Positions 1-6,717 of a stretch of DNA of 9,601 nucleotides are shown in pieces. A program made the position numbers and the translations under genes. The notes under the pieces are model-generated. The model searched no databases, was not told the origin of the DNA, and saw nothing but the letters and a program-made list of their open reading frames with translations. The DNA comes from an uncultured Bryobacterales bacterium (GTDB taxonomy: Bacteria > Acidobacteriota > Terriglobia > Bryobacterales > UBA6623): NCBI GenBank assembly GCA_946887065.1, contig CAMPKL010000090.1, forward strand, positions 1 to 9,601, in the 5' to 3' direction. Every line of letters begins with the position of its first letter. Within the stretch, counting starts at the first letter, position 1.

Positions 1-320
1 AATACTTTGGCTTCGGCTGAACGGGTCGTCAAAGGCTTCTCAACCAACACGTGCGCTCCGGTCCGTGCAGCTGCGACGGTCGCCTCGGCATGCAGCGGAT
101 GCGGCGTACAGATCAACACGGCATCGGGGCGCGCCTCTCCCAGTAGGACCGCCACGTCACTAAACGGCCCGCCGCCGTACTTCGCCGCGAATTGTTGGGC
201 TCGAGAGACGTCTCTGTCGCAGACGCCGACCAGTTCCGATAGGACGGAACGACTCAGGGCTTCGGCGTGGATGCCGCCTACTTTGCCGCAGCCGATCAAG
301 GCCGTTCGCAGACGCTTCAT
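1..320 (-). CDS. Gfo/Idh/MocA family NAD(P)-dependent oxidoreductase, N-terminal part (cut by the left edge)
   Basis: Only the first 106 codons are present; the C-terminal part lies beyond base 1. Read from the ATG at 320, the protein begins with a Rossmann beta strand and the dinucleotide loop GCGKVG (residues 10-15). The second strand ends in an acidic residue (VCD, D35), which often favours NAD over NADP. The strand LICTPHPLH (about 69-77) and the motif EKP (94-96) follow, the latter carrying the conserved Lys of this family. Members oxidise or reduce sugars, inositols and related polyols in the cytoplasm; the substrate cannot be told because the substrate-binding domain is missing. The start lies 3 nt after the stop of the isomerase gene upstream, so the two are very probably co-transcribed and translationally coupled. 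The family call is secure; the specific activity is unknown. Confidence 0.9.
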   Translation of the reverse strand, partial: MKRLRTALIGCGKVGGIHAEALSRSVLSELVGVCDRDVSRAQQFAAKYGGGPFSDVAVLLGEARPDAVLICTPHPLHAEATVAAARTGAHVLVEKPLTTRSAEAKV

Positions 321-323
321 GCT

Positions 324-1223
324 CTAGTCCCCGAAATGCTTGGCGACCATCATGGCCAAGAATTCCAGCGACTCGCGCATCTCGTCCATGCCGTTCATGC
401 CGTCCTCGATGCTGATCCAGCCCGAGTAGCTTTGCTCCGCCAAGATGGTGAAGATCGCGTCGTAGTCGTTGAGTCCCTGACCGGTCACGCCGTGACGCAG
501 ATTGGGAGAATAGCCGAGAGTGCCGTCGCTTTGTTTCAGGCCTTCGAGCGTCGCGCCTTCGGCTAGGTAGCGGTCGCTGGCATGCATGCTGACGACGCGC
601 GGCGCCACCTGCCGCAGCAGTTCGACGGGGTCGTCTCCGGCGACGATCGCGTTCGAAGGATCGTACTGCACGCCGAAGTAGGTCCTTTCCTCAATGCGGT
701 TCAACAGATCGAGGAAGACGTCTTGCTTTTGGGCGAACTCCGGATACTTCCAGAACCCGTCCTTGTAATGGTTTTCGAGACCGAGTACGATGTCTTGCTC
801 ACGTGCCGCTGTCAGCACCTGTTCGATGCACTCGCGGCACCACTCCAGCCCTTGCTCACGTTCGACCTGGGGGTAGCGCTGACCGCTCAACACCCGGCAC
901 ACGGCGCGCGGACCGCCTAGCCTGCGGGTAACGCCGATCATCTTGATCTCGTGCTCGACCGCACGCTTTCTGGCATCGGCATCCGGGTTGGTGAAGTCCG
1001 GCGAACAGCACAGCATCGGCATGGCGAATCCGGCCGACGAAATGGCCTCGCCCACGCTGTCTAGATAAGCGGGTTCGAGGCCGGTGAAGAACCCTTCGTA
1101 CATCTCCAGCCCTTCGGCGGGAAGATCCCGGGCCATCTCAATCCAGTCGAATACGGACATCGAACGCTCGCCGGCGATGGCGTCGAGGTAGCACTTGGGG
1201 AACGCGGATAGCTTTGGCCTCAC
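324..1223 (-). CDS. sugar phosphate isomerase/epimerase (xylose isomerase-like TIM barrel)
   Basis: This is a cytoplasmic TIM-barrel protein of the AP-endonuclease-2/xylose isomerase-like superfamily, which includes ketose 3-epimerases and inosose isomerases. With the chosen start it has 300 residues, normal for the family. The four expected divalent-metal ligands can be placed: E150 (in GLENHY), D188 (in QYDPSN), H214 (in SMHASD) and E273 (in SIEDGM). Their spacing resembles that of D-tagatose 3-epimerase-type enzymes. I chose the GTG at 1223 because it lies just before the first barrel strand (PKLSAFPK). The frame stays open to a TTG at 1307, adding 28 residues of low family character; neither start has a strong ribosome binding site. 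The next gene downstream, 3 nt away, is a Gfo/Idh/MocA oxidoreductase, and this pairing is common in sugar and polyol catabolism. The exact substrate is not readable from the sequence. Confidence 0.88.
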   Translation of the reverse strand: MRPKLSAFPKCYLDAIAGERSMSVFDWIEMARDLPAEGLEMYEGFFTGLEPAYLDSVGEAISSAGFAMPMLCCSPDFTNPDADARKRAVEHEIKMIGVTRRLGGPRAVCRVLSGQRYPQVEREQGLEWCRECIEQVLTAAREQDIVLGLENHYKDGFWKYPEFAQKQDVFLDLLNRIEERTYFGVQYDPSNAIVAGDDPVELLRQVAPRVVSMHASDRYLAEGATLEGLKQSDGTLGYSPNLRHGVTGQGLNDYDAIFTILAEQSYSGWISIEDGMNGMDEMRESLEFLAMMVAKHFGD

Positions 1224-1350
1224 CAAACTAAGATAGCGTCTAATTGCGGTCAGCCATTCCCAGCCGCGGTTGGTTGGCAGAACACTGCCGGCAGGTCCTA
1301 ACCTCAATTTTCAGGCGACAAATTGGACTTAATCGGCCCCTTGGCTGTAG

Positions 1351-1362
1351 CCTCCTAGGAGG
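1351..1362. repeat. perfect 12-bp palindrome CCTCCTAGGAGG
   Basis: Every base pairs with its partner across the centre between 1356 and 1357. It lies about midway between the two divergent genes, a usual place for a dimeric repressor or activator site. It also contains a Shine-Dalgarno-like GGAGG, but the only frame behind it (TTG at 1371) ends after 16 codons, so a translational role is unlikely. No regulator gene is visible nearby to match it with. Confidence 0.3.
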
Positions 1363-1447
1363 AGAGCGATTTGCGCGCGCGACCTGGTCGTCAACGTAGC
1401 GTGCAGCCTCTAGTCCCCTAATTGCTGTTTCAGGGATGAGGTATGCG

Positions 1448-1469
1448 ATCGGCCCGGCTCTCTGCCGAT
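1448..1469. repeat. inverted repeat ATCGGC/GCCGAT, 10-nt loop
   Basis: Perfect 6-bp arms at 1448-1453 and 1464-1469, with a possible G-T pair extending the stem, lie 19 nt before the ATG at 1489. It could be an operator for the downstream gene or a hairpin in its leader. It is short enough to occur by chance in GC-rich DNA. Confidence 0.25.
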
Positions 1470-1488
1470 TCGGAAGATTGATGAACCC

Positions 1489-2919
1489 ATGAGCGCCGAA
1501 CGCCAAGAGATCAACACCCACCAAAAAGCCCTGCAAATCAATCTCGACAGCTCGCGCTACGGCACCTTCGCCGAGATTGGGGCGGGGCAGGAAGTCGCCC
1601 GCTGGTTCTTTAAGGTCGGAGCCGCCGCGGGAACAGTCGCCAAAACCATGTCGGCTTACGACATGGCCGTGTCCGACGCGATTTACGGCAAGTGCGATCG
1701 CTACGTTTCACGTCAGCGGCTGCAGAGCATGCTCAACTACGAGCACAATCTCAACCTCGAACGGTTAGCGCCCGTACGGGGCGACAGCACGTCTTTCTTC
1801 GCCTTCGCCGATACCGTCTCAGCCCGCAACTACAAGGGAACCAACGAATGCCACGGCTGGATGGGCGTTAAGTACCAGGCTCATCCGCGTGATGAGGACA
1901 GCCAAGTTACCCTCCACGTCCGCATGCTCGACAACGAGAACAGCCTGCAGCAGGAAGCGCTCGGCATCGTCGGCGTGAATCTGTTGTACGCGGCTTTCTT
2001 CCTGCATCACAAGCCGGAGCAAATGGTCGAGTCGCTGCTCGACGGTCTTTCCACCGATCGCGTCGAGATCGACATGATCGAGTTTTCCGGAATCGAGTTT
2101 CGCCACGTCGATAACCGGGTGATGAGCCTCAAGCTGGTCCAGTTGGGTCTGAGCGGAGCGGCCATGTTCGGCCCCTCCGGCGAGGTCCTGCAGCCCTCTG
2201 AAGTCCTGCGCAAGAATCCGATATTGGTGGAGCGCGGCAGCTTTCGTCCGGTGACGAAAGTCAATATCGACATGATCGATACCGCTCATCGGCTCTTTGC
2301 GGAAGAGTTGGGCGATCCGGACGGCGGAAGAATCGTCGAACTCATGGAGATCACGATGCGCAATCTCCTGTCAGCGGGAGAGATCGACCTCAGGGACTTC
2401 CTGGCCCGCGCGGATGTTCTTGCCGCCGCGGGCAAGATCGTCTTGATCTCCGACTACTTTGAATACTACCGGCTGGCGGCCTACTTGGCGCGCTACACGC
2501 ACCACCCGATCGCCGTGACGCTAGGCCTCGCCAGCCTGAAAGACCTTTTCGACGAGCAGTACTACACCGGGCTGGAGGGCGGCATTCTCGAAGCGTTCGG
2601 CAAGCTCTTCACCACCAATTTGCGCATCTACGTTTATCCGCTGCTTGAGCAGGAAACCGGCATCTTGCGGACGCTCGATAACCTTCAGATGCCTCCCGAG
2701 CTGGAGAATCTGTACAAGCATCTCGTCTTCCGGGGCATGCTCAAGCAGTTACGCGGCTTCGACGAGAGCCTGTTGCACATCTTCTCGAGAGATGTCCTCC
2801 AGAGGATCAAGACTGGCGATTCCTCTTGGGAGGCGATGGTACCCGCCGAGATCGCCGCGATCATCAAGAACCGCCGCTTCTTCGGCTACCAGCCCGGCAG
2901 GCAGCCCGCTCGGGCCTAA
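1489..2919 (+). CDS. conserved protein of unknown function, 476 residues
   Basis: I recognise this as a member of a well-conserved bacterial family from blocks such as RYGTFAEIGAGQEVARWFF (about residues 23-41), KTMSAYDM (about 52-59), QEALGIVGVNL (about 155-165), VERGSFRPVT (about 247-256), and YYTGLEGGILEAFG (about 356-369). No function is established as far as I know. From memory, homologues carry conflicting automatic names, including nicotinate-nucleotide adenylyltransferase and TonB-dependent receptor. The sequence supports neither: there is no HxGH-type nucleotidyltransferase motif, no signal peptide and no TonB box. The protein looks soluble and cytoplasmic, and the C-terminal end (IIKNRRFFGY) is typical of the family. 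The ATG at 1489 is chosen because the family similarity starts a few residues later (HQKALQINLD); only a weak GGAAG lies upstream. It has no close plus-strand neighbour, so it may be transcribed alone. Confidence 0.85.
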   Translation: MSAERQEINTHQKALQINLDSSRYGTFAEIGAGQEVARWFFKVGAAAGTVAKTMSAYDMAVSDAIYGKCDRYVSRQRLQSMLNYEHNLNLERLAPVRGDSTSFFAFADTVSARNYKGTNECHGWMGVKYQAHPRDEDSQVTLHVRMLDNENSLQQEALGIVGVNLLYAAFFLHHKPEQMVESLLDGLSTDRVEIDMIEFSGIEFRHVDNRVMSLKLVQLGLSGAAMFGPSGEVLQPSEVLRKNPILVERGSFRPVTKVNIDMIDTAHRLFAEELGDPDGGRIVELMEITMRNLLSAGEIDLRDFLARADVLAAAGKIVLISDYFEYYRLAAYLARYTHHPIAVTLGLASLKDLFDEQYYTGLEGGILEAFGKLFTTNLRIYVYPLLEQETGILRTLDNLQMPPELENLYKHLVFRGMLKQLRGFDESLLHIFSRDVLQRIKTGDSSWEAMVPAEIAAIIKNRRFFGYQPGRQPARA

Positions 2920-3218
2920 TTCCCGCCGTTCGATCGGCCAATGCGGCGCCTCGCTGCAAGGACATTGGCTTGGGCCGGCGCTTGCGGTTATCATTCAGAC
3001 GCTAATCTCCAGTAAGAGTAGCCCGGCGCTGACGGCGCCTAACGTCGCGCCTTGGCGGTCCGAGAGGAGAATCCGATCTGCCGTTGACATTTGTGCTACC
3101 ATTCGACGCTGTCTGCTTCGCTCCAGATAGTCGGATACGGTTGTCCTTGACGCGCCCGGCGGCAGCCCGACCGTTTGAGCGCGGTCCATATATAGGCGGT
3201 CGCCCTTAGTACTACTTC
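2920..3218. other. intergenic region, no gene seen
   Basis: About 300 nt lie between the conserved unknown gene and the radical SAM gene. A hairpin with arms GCCAATG/CATTGGC occurs near its left end (2937-2969). A perfect TTGACA at 3084-3089 has no acceptable -10 at 16-18 nt spacing. A TATATA at 3189-3194, 24 nt before the ATG at 3219, could be a -10 but has no matching -35. The only reading frame inside it, on the minus strand at 2995-3189, shows no family features and I do not call it a gene. Confidence 0.4.
2937..2969 (+). terminator. possible 3'-end hairpin, no U-tract
   Basis: Arms GCCAATG (2937-2943) and CATTGGC (2963-2969) pair perfectly over 7 bp, with a 19-nt loop and a possible extra G-T pair. 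It starts 18 nt after the stop codon at 2919, a suitable place for a terminator. No run of T follows, so it is not a classical intrinsic terminator; it could instead protect the 3' end of the transcript or be chance. Confidence 0.25.
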
Positions 3219-4757
3219 ATGCGCGTATTCCTCGTTAACCCAAGTGACCGCTCGTTTGGCACGGCAATCATCACGCCCCGTTGGCTTTTCGTCCTAGCCG
3301 GCTCCACGCCCAGCCAGTACGGGGATCCGGTCATCGTGGATGAGACGCTGGAGCAAATGGACGTCGACCAGATCCAGCCGGGCGACGTCGTCGGAATCGG
3401 GATCCACACCGGAAATGCGCTTCGCGGATACGCGCTAAGCCACAAGGCGAAAGAGCGCGGCGCCACGATCATCTTTGGCGGCATCCACACCACGCTGTTC
3501 CCGGATGAAGTTTTTGAGCGAGCGGCCGTCGATGCCGTGGTCAAAGGGGACGGTGACGCGGCTTGGGGCCAGTTGCTGGCCGATCACGCCGAGGGCCGCC
3601 TTGAGCGGCAATACGACGGCGGTCGTATCGACGGCGACAAGTTCCTGCCCGCGCGTTGGGATCTGCTGCCAGCCGACCGCTACATGATGGCCTCGGTTCA
3701 GACGGTTCGCGGCTGTCCCAAACACTGCTCTTTCTGTTCCGTATGGCGCACCGACGGCCAGAAGCCCCGCGTGCGGGTATCTGAGCTTGTTGTCAATGAG
3801 GTAGTGGAACTGCGCCGCTTGGGCTTCCGCTTCATCGTCCTGGCCGACGACAATTTCTACCCGGTCACCTTGGAAGATCTCCGTCTGGCCAAACGCCAGA
3901 ATAACGAGCAGCGGCTAGCCGAGTTGACCGCGGTTCGCGAAGAGCGATTCGAACTGATGCGCCGTCTGGCCGATTTGCCCAGCGACATCATCTTCTTCAC
4001 CCAGATCACCATGGAAGCGGCCGAAGACGAGGAATACCTCAAGGCCATGGACAAGGCCCGTGTCCGCGGAGCCCTCGTCGGCGTCGAATCCGTTACCCCC
4101 GAGGGACTCAAAGCGGTCTACAAGGACTTCAATGAAACCGGCGAAGGCCTGGTCACGCGCCTGAAGAAGTTCCGCGAGCACAACGTACACATCTTGGGCT
4201 CGTTCATCTTCGGCTTACCGACCGACGACCCGGACACGTTTGCCGCGACCGTGGATTTGGCTCAACGCGCCGACGCGGCGTTCGCCCAGTTCGTGATCAT
4301 GACGCCGTTCCCGGGCACCGTCGACTTCCTCCGTTGGGAGAAGGAACAGGCCAAGAACCCGACCATCATCGACGGCATTCCGATCACCCGCTACTGGCTG
4401 CTGCCCGCGGACAAGCGCCCGAAGCTTTGCATGCCGCATCCGACGATGTCGACCGAGCAGATTCGACAGGGGACAAGCGTTGCCTGGGAGCGCTTCTATT
4501 CGGTCGGCTCGACCTGGAAACGGGCATCGAGCCGCCTGACGCGATTCCGTTCCAGGCTGATGTTCTTGCTGGTCTCCAAGGTTTATCTGCAGATGTACGC
4601 GAAGACAGGAGTCGCCACCGACAGCGCCCGCCGCAGCAGCGCGAACGGTTGGGCCCGATGGTTCGGCAAACGCGCGATTCCGCTGTTCAAGGCGCCTCCG
4701 ATGCCGGACTTGCAGGCTCCTCCCGCGGAGTCGGCATACATGGCCGCCGGCGACTAA
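3219..4757 (+). CDS. B12-binding-domain radical SAM protein, substrate unknown
   Basis: The protein has 512 residues. Residues 1 to about 135 form a Rossmann-like cobalamin-binding domain (IGIHTGN and IIFGGIHTTLFPDEV), without the DxHxxG motif, as in the BchE/HpnJ type. The radical SAM barrel runs from about 157 to 370 with the [4Fe-4S] motif C166-x3-C170-x2-C173 (CPKHCSFC). The segment ADDNFY (209-214) and GSFIFGLPTDD (about 326-336) are typical barrel elements. A helical insert lies near 215-255. From about 385 there is a C-terminal domain (ITRYWLLPADKRPKL, MPHPTMS) also seen in other anaerobic-Mg-protoporphyrin-cyclase-like enzymes. Such enzymes make carbon radicals from S-adenosylmethionine and methylate, cyclise or rearrange lipids, tetrapyrroles or natural products. 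No neighbour suggests a pathway. The ATG at 3219 starts directly at the first beta strand (MRVFLVNPS), so the start is likely correct although no Shine-Dalgarno is visible. Confidence 0.92.
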   Translation: MRVFLVNPSDRSFGTAIITPRWLFVLAGSTPSQYGDPVIVDETLEQMDVDQIQPGDVVGIGIHTGNALRGYALSHKAKERGATIIFGGIHTTLFPDEVFERAAVDAVVKGDGDAAWGQLLADHAEGRLERQYDGGRIDGDKFLPARWDLLPADRYMMASVQTVRGCPKHCSFCSVWRTDGQKPRVRVSELVVNEVVELRRLGFRFIVLADDNFYPVTLEDLRLAKRQNNEQRLAELTAVREERFELMRRLADLPSDIIFFTQITMEAAEDEEYLKAMDKARVRGALVGVESVTPEGLKAVYKDFNETGEGLVTRLKKFREHNVHILGSFIFGLPTDDPDTFAATVDLAQRADAAFAQFVIMTPFPGTVDFLRWEKEQAKNPTIIDGIPITRYWLLPADKRPKLCMPHPTMSTEQIRQGTSVAWERFYSVGSTWKRASSRLTRFRSRLMFLLVSKVYLQMYAKTGVATDSARRSSANGWARWFGKRAIPLFKAPPMPDLQAPPAESAYMAAGD

Positions 4758-4780
4758 CCCTCGCACCGGACCTCGCGATG

Positions 4781-4811
4781 TACAATCTGGGACGACTTAG
4801 AGAGACTCTCT
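4781..4811 (+). promoter_or_regulatory. -10-like TACAAT and 13-nt palindrome before the cytochrome gene
   Basis: TACAAT (4781-4786) matches the -10 consensus at five of six bases, but no -35 is visible 16-18 nt upstream. Behind it, AGAGAGACTCTCT at 4799-4811 is a perfect inverted repeat with 6-bp arms around one central base, ending one base before the GTG start at 4813. If transcribed, the arms could not fold on a one-base loop without fraying, so a protein-binding site is as likely as a hairpin. Confidence 0.3.
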
Positions 4812-4812
4812 C

Positions 4813-6717
4813 GTGCGTGCCGGCCTCATCACTATCGTCCAGTTGGCCTTCTGCGCTGTTGGCTTAGCCCAGGTACAGCCGCCCGAGCCGCTCGATTTCG
4901 GCGGCGCCAAACTCCTGCTCAATACGTACTGCGGCTCCTGCCATAGCGGCGACTCCGCGATTGCCGGATTCAATCTCGATCAAGCCTCAGACGAAGCGAG
5001 CCTGTTGTCGAGACCGCAACGCTGGTCTTCCGCCGCGCGCCGCATCCGGGCTATGGAAATGCCTCCGCGCGGCCAGCCTGCGCCGACTGCGGATGAGCGA
5101 GATGCCCTGGCCGCTTGGATTGACGACACGCTGCGCGCCGGCCTCTGCGCCGGTGGGCTCGATCCCGGGCCTCAGCCGTTGCGCCGCCTCAATCGCAACG
5201 AGTACGCGGCCACCATCCGCGACCTGCTCAGCGTGCACTTCAACGCGGGCGCCGCGCTGCCCAACGACGGCGCCGGCGGAGAAGGCTTCGACAACGCGGC
5301 CGAGACTCTCTTCCTTTCTCCGATGCATGCGGAGAAGTACCTGGAGGCGGCCCGCCAATCGTTGGACTACGCGCTAGCCGATCCGCGATCGAGAGCCGAC
5401 TTCCTCATCGAACCGGGCGATGATCGAACGGCGGAAGCGGCGGCGAAAGCGACGCTCGAACAGTTCCTGCCGCGCGCTTTCCGGCGACCCGTGAGTGAAG
5501 CCGAGGTTGGCCGCTACCTCGATCTGTTTACGGAGGCTGACCGCGACGACGCGCCCTACGATGAGGCGATCTCATTCGCACTTCAAGGCGTGCTGATGTC
5601 GCCTCAATTCCTTTTCCGCGTGGAGCGCCCGAACGGCAATCCCGAGCCTCGGCCGGTTGGCGACTACGAGTTGGCTACTCGCATTTCCTACTTCCTATGG
5701 GGTTCCATGCCCGATCAGGAATTGTTCGATATGGCCGCCAACGGCGGCATGCGCGACCCTGATTACCTGCACAACAAGGTCCTCTGCATGCTCGACGACG
5801 AACGCTCTCACGAGTTCGCCGAGCGTTTTGTTGAGCAATGGTTGGGTACACGCGAGTTGGGACGCGACATCCGACCCGACAAGCATCTTTTCCCGGTCTA
5901 CGAAGACGCAGAACTCCAGGCGGCCATCCGCTACGAGCCGGTTCTGTTCTTCCAAGACGTGCTGGCCGGCGAGCGATCGTTGCTTGAGTTGATTGACTCT
6001 AACTTCACATTTCTAACGAACAGGCTGCAGAGACACTACGGTTTCCGTATCAAAGGCCTGGGGCAGAACCCGAAGAGAGTGGAATTGCCTGCCGACAGCG
6101 GCCGCGGCGGGATCCTGTCGATGGCCGCGACCCTAGCGGTCTCTTCCTACCCTCACCGGACAAGTCCCGTCCTGCGCGGTAAGTGGGTCCTCGATAACCT
6201 TTTGGGTACCCCGCCTCCGCCGCCTCCGCCGAACGTGCCGGAACTGCAGGAGAATCACGGCGCCGTGACGGCGAAGTCTTTGCGCGAACGGCTCGAACTG
6301 CATCGTCGCGATGCCGTTTGCGCCTCCTGCCACGATCGTATCGATCCGCTTGGCTTCGGTTTGGAGAACTACGATGTGCTGGGGCGTTGGCGCACCAGCG
6401 ATAAAGGCATGGCCATCGACGCCCGCGGCGCCTTGCCCAGCGGGGTGCGCTTCGACGGACCCAAGCAACTGAAGGCCGTGTTGCTGGAGCGCAAGGAGTT
6501 GTTCATTCGCAACCTCGTTTCGAAGATGCTCGGCTATGCGCTCGGCCGCGGCCTCACCTTGACGGACCAGTGCACCGTCGATCGCATCGTCGAAAAATTG
6601 AAGCAATCCGACTACAACGCGCATACGCTGATCCTCGAGATCGTGAATAGCGTTCCTTTTCGCTACAAACCGGGTACGAACCCGGAAACCCGGGTTATAC
6701 TCGGCGGGACGCCATGA
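4813..6717 (+). CDS. exported planctomycete-type c cytochrome with DUF1587/1595/1592/1588/1585
   Basis: The protein has 634 residues with a Sec signal peptide (hydrophobic stretch about 4-19, likely cleaved near GLAQ). An in-frame stop at 4798 leaves the GTG at 4813 as the only sensible first start. The domain order is standard: planctomycete-type cytochrome c domain with CGSCH (C40, C43, H44), DUF1587 (about 121-185, RRLNRNEYAATIRDLL), DUF1595 (about 207-270), DUF1592 (about 282-410), DUF1588 (about 430-530) and DUF1585 (about 545-620). DUF1588 carries a second haem site CASCH (C503, C506, H507) and a run of seven prolines (467-473), which would need elongation factor P for smooth translation. 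It probably holds two covalent haems and moves electrons outside the cytoplasm; its reaction is unknown. It overlaps the DUF1552 gene by ATGA, so the two are translationally coupled. The family call is secure. Confidence 0.94.
   Translation: MRAGLITIVQLAFCAVGLAQVQPPEPLDFGGAKLLLNTYCGSCHSGDSAIAGFNLDQASDEASLLSRPQRWSSAARRIRAMEMPPRGQPAPTADERDALAAWIDDTLRAGLCAGGLDPGPQPLRRLNRNEYAATIRDLLSVHFNAGAALPNDGAGGEGFDNAAETLFLSPMHAEKYLEAARQSLDYALADPRSRADFLIEPGDDRTAEAAAKATLEQFLPRAFRRPVSEAEVGRYLDLFTEADRDDAPYDEAISFALQGVLMSPQFLFRVERPNGNPEPRPVGDYELATRISYFLWGSMPDQELFDMAANGGMRDPDYLHNKVLCMLDDERSHEFAERFVEQWLGTRELGRDIRPDKHLFPVYEDAELQAAIRYEPVLFFQDVLAGERSLLELIDSNFTFLTNRLQRHYGFRIKGLGQNPKRVELPADSGRGGILSMAATLAVSSYPHRTSPVLRGKWVLDNLLGTPPPPPPPNVPELQENHGAVTAKSLRERLELHRRDAVCASCHDRIDPLGFGLENYDVLGRWRTSDKGMAIDARGALPSGVRFDGPKQLKAVLLERKELFIRNLVSKMLGYALGRGLTLTDQCTVDRIVEKLKQSDYNAHTLILEIVNSVPFRYKPGTNPETRVILGGTP
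6670..6696 (+). repeat. alternating arms forming two mutually exclusive hairpins
   Basis: Three arms follow each other: CCGGGT (6670-6675), AACCCGG (6679-6685) and CCGGGTT (6690-6696). The middle arm can pair with the first (6 bp, 4-nt loop) or with the third (7 bp, 4-nt loop), not with both. The structure lies in the last codons of the cytochrome gene and ends 17 nt before the ATG of the DUF1552 gene. It may tune coupling, stabilise the message, or merely reflect GC-rich coding sequence. Confidence 0.4.
6696..6701 (+). promoter_or_regulatory. TATACT, possible internal -10 box before the DUF1552 gene
   Basis: TATACT differs from the -10 consensus by one base and ends 12 nt before the ATG at 6714. 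A transcript starting the usual 6-8 nt downstream would have almost no leader. No -35 is visible. A similar box with nearly the same spacing precedes the gene at 8087. Confidence 0.25.

Larger units (their letters stand above)
1224..1488. promoter_or_regulatory. divergent intergenic region with several palindromes
   Basis: This 265-nt gap separates the minus-strand sugar gene pair from the plus-strand conserved gene, so it should hold promoters for both directions. I find no convincing -35/-10 pair. It does hold three short inverted repeats: overlapping GGCAG/CTGCC/GGCAG arms at 1276-1294, a perfect 12-bp palindrome at 1351-1362, and ATCGGC/GCCGAT arms at 1448-1469. A weak TATCTT lies on the minus strand just before the GTG at 1223. 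No small reading frame here has a credible start and length. Confidence 0.45.

Noticed and set aside
467..1223. Possibility that the isomerase is an endonuclease IV (DNA repair)
   Set aside because: The superfamily is shared, but the visible ligands follow the four-residue Glu-Asp-His-Glu pattern of sugar epimerases/isomerases, and the operon partner is a sugar-type dehydrogenase.
1240..1536. 98-codon minus-strand frame covering the divergent intergenic region
   Set aside because: It would start inside the plus-strand conserved gene and end inside the isomerase frame, and its translation shows no domain.
2904..2915. GCCCG/CGGGC hairpin at the end of the conserved unknown gene
   Set aside because: The loop would be only two bases, it lies inside coding sequence, and no T-run follows.
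3084..3112. TTGACA resembling a -35 promoter element before the radical SAM gene
   Set aside because: At 16-18 nt spacing the bases are ACGCTG, CGCTGT or GCTGTC, none close to TATAAT, and the site lies 130 nt before the gene.
2995..3189. 64-codon minus-strand frame in the gap before the radical SAM gene
   Set aside because: It has no recognisable family, no ribosome binding site and an ordinary chance composition for GC-rich DNA. It also lies alone opposite the flanking genes.
4334..4867. 177-codon plus-strand frame bridging the radical SAM and cytochrome genes
   Set aside because: It overlaps the well-supported C-terminal part of the radical SAM protein and the cytochrome signal peptide in another frame, a usual effect of high GC.
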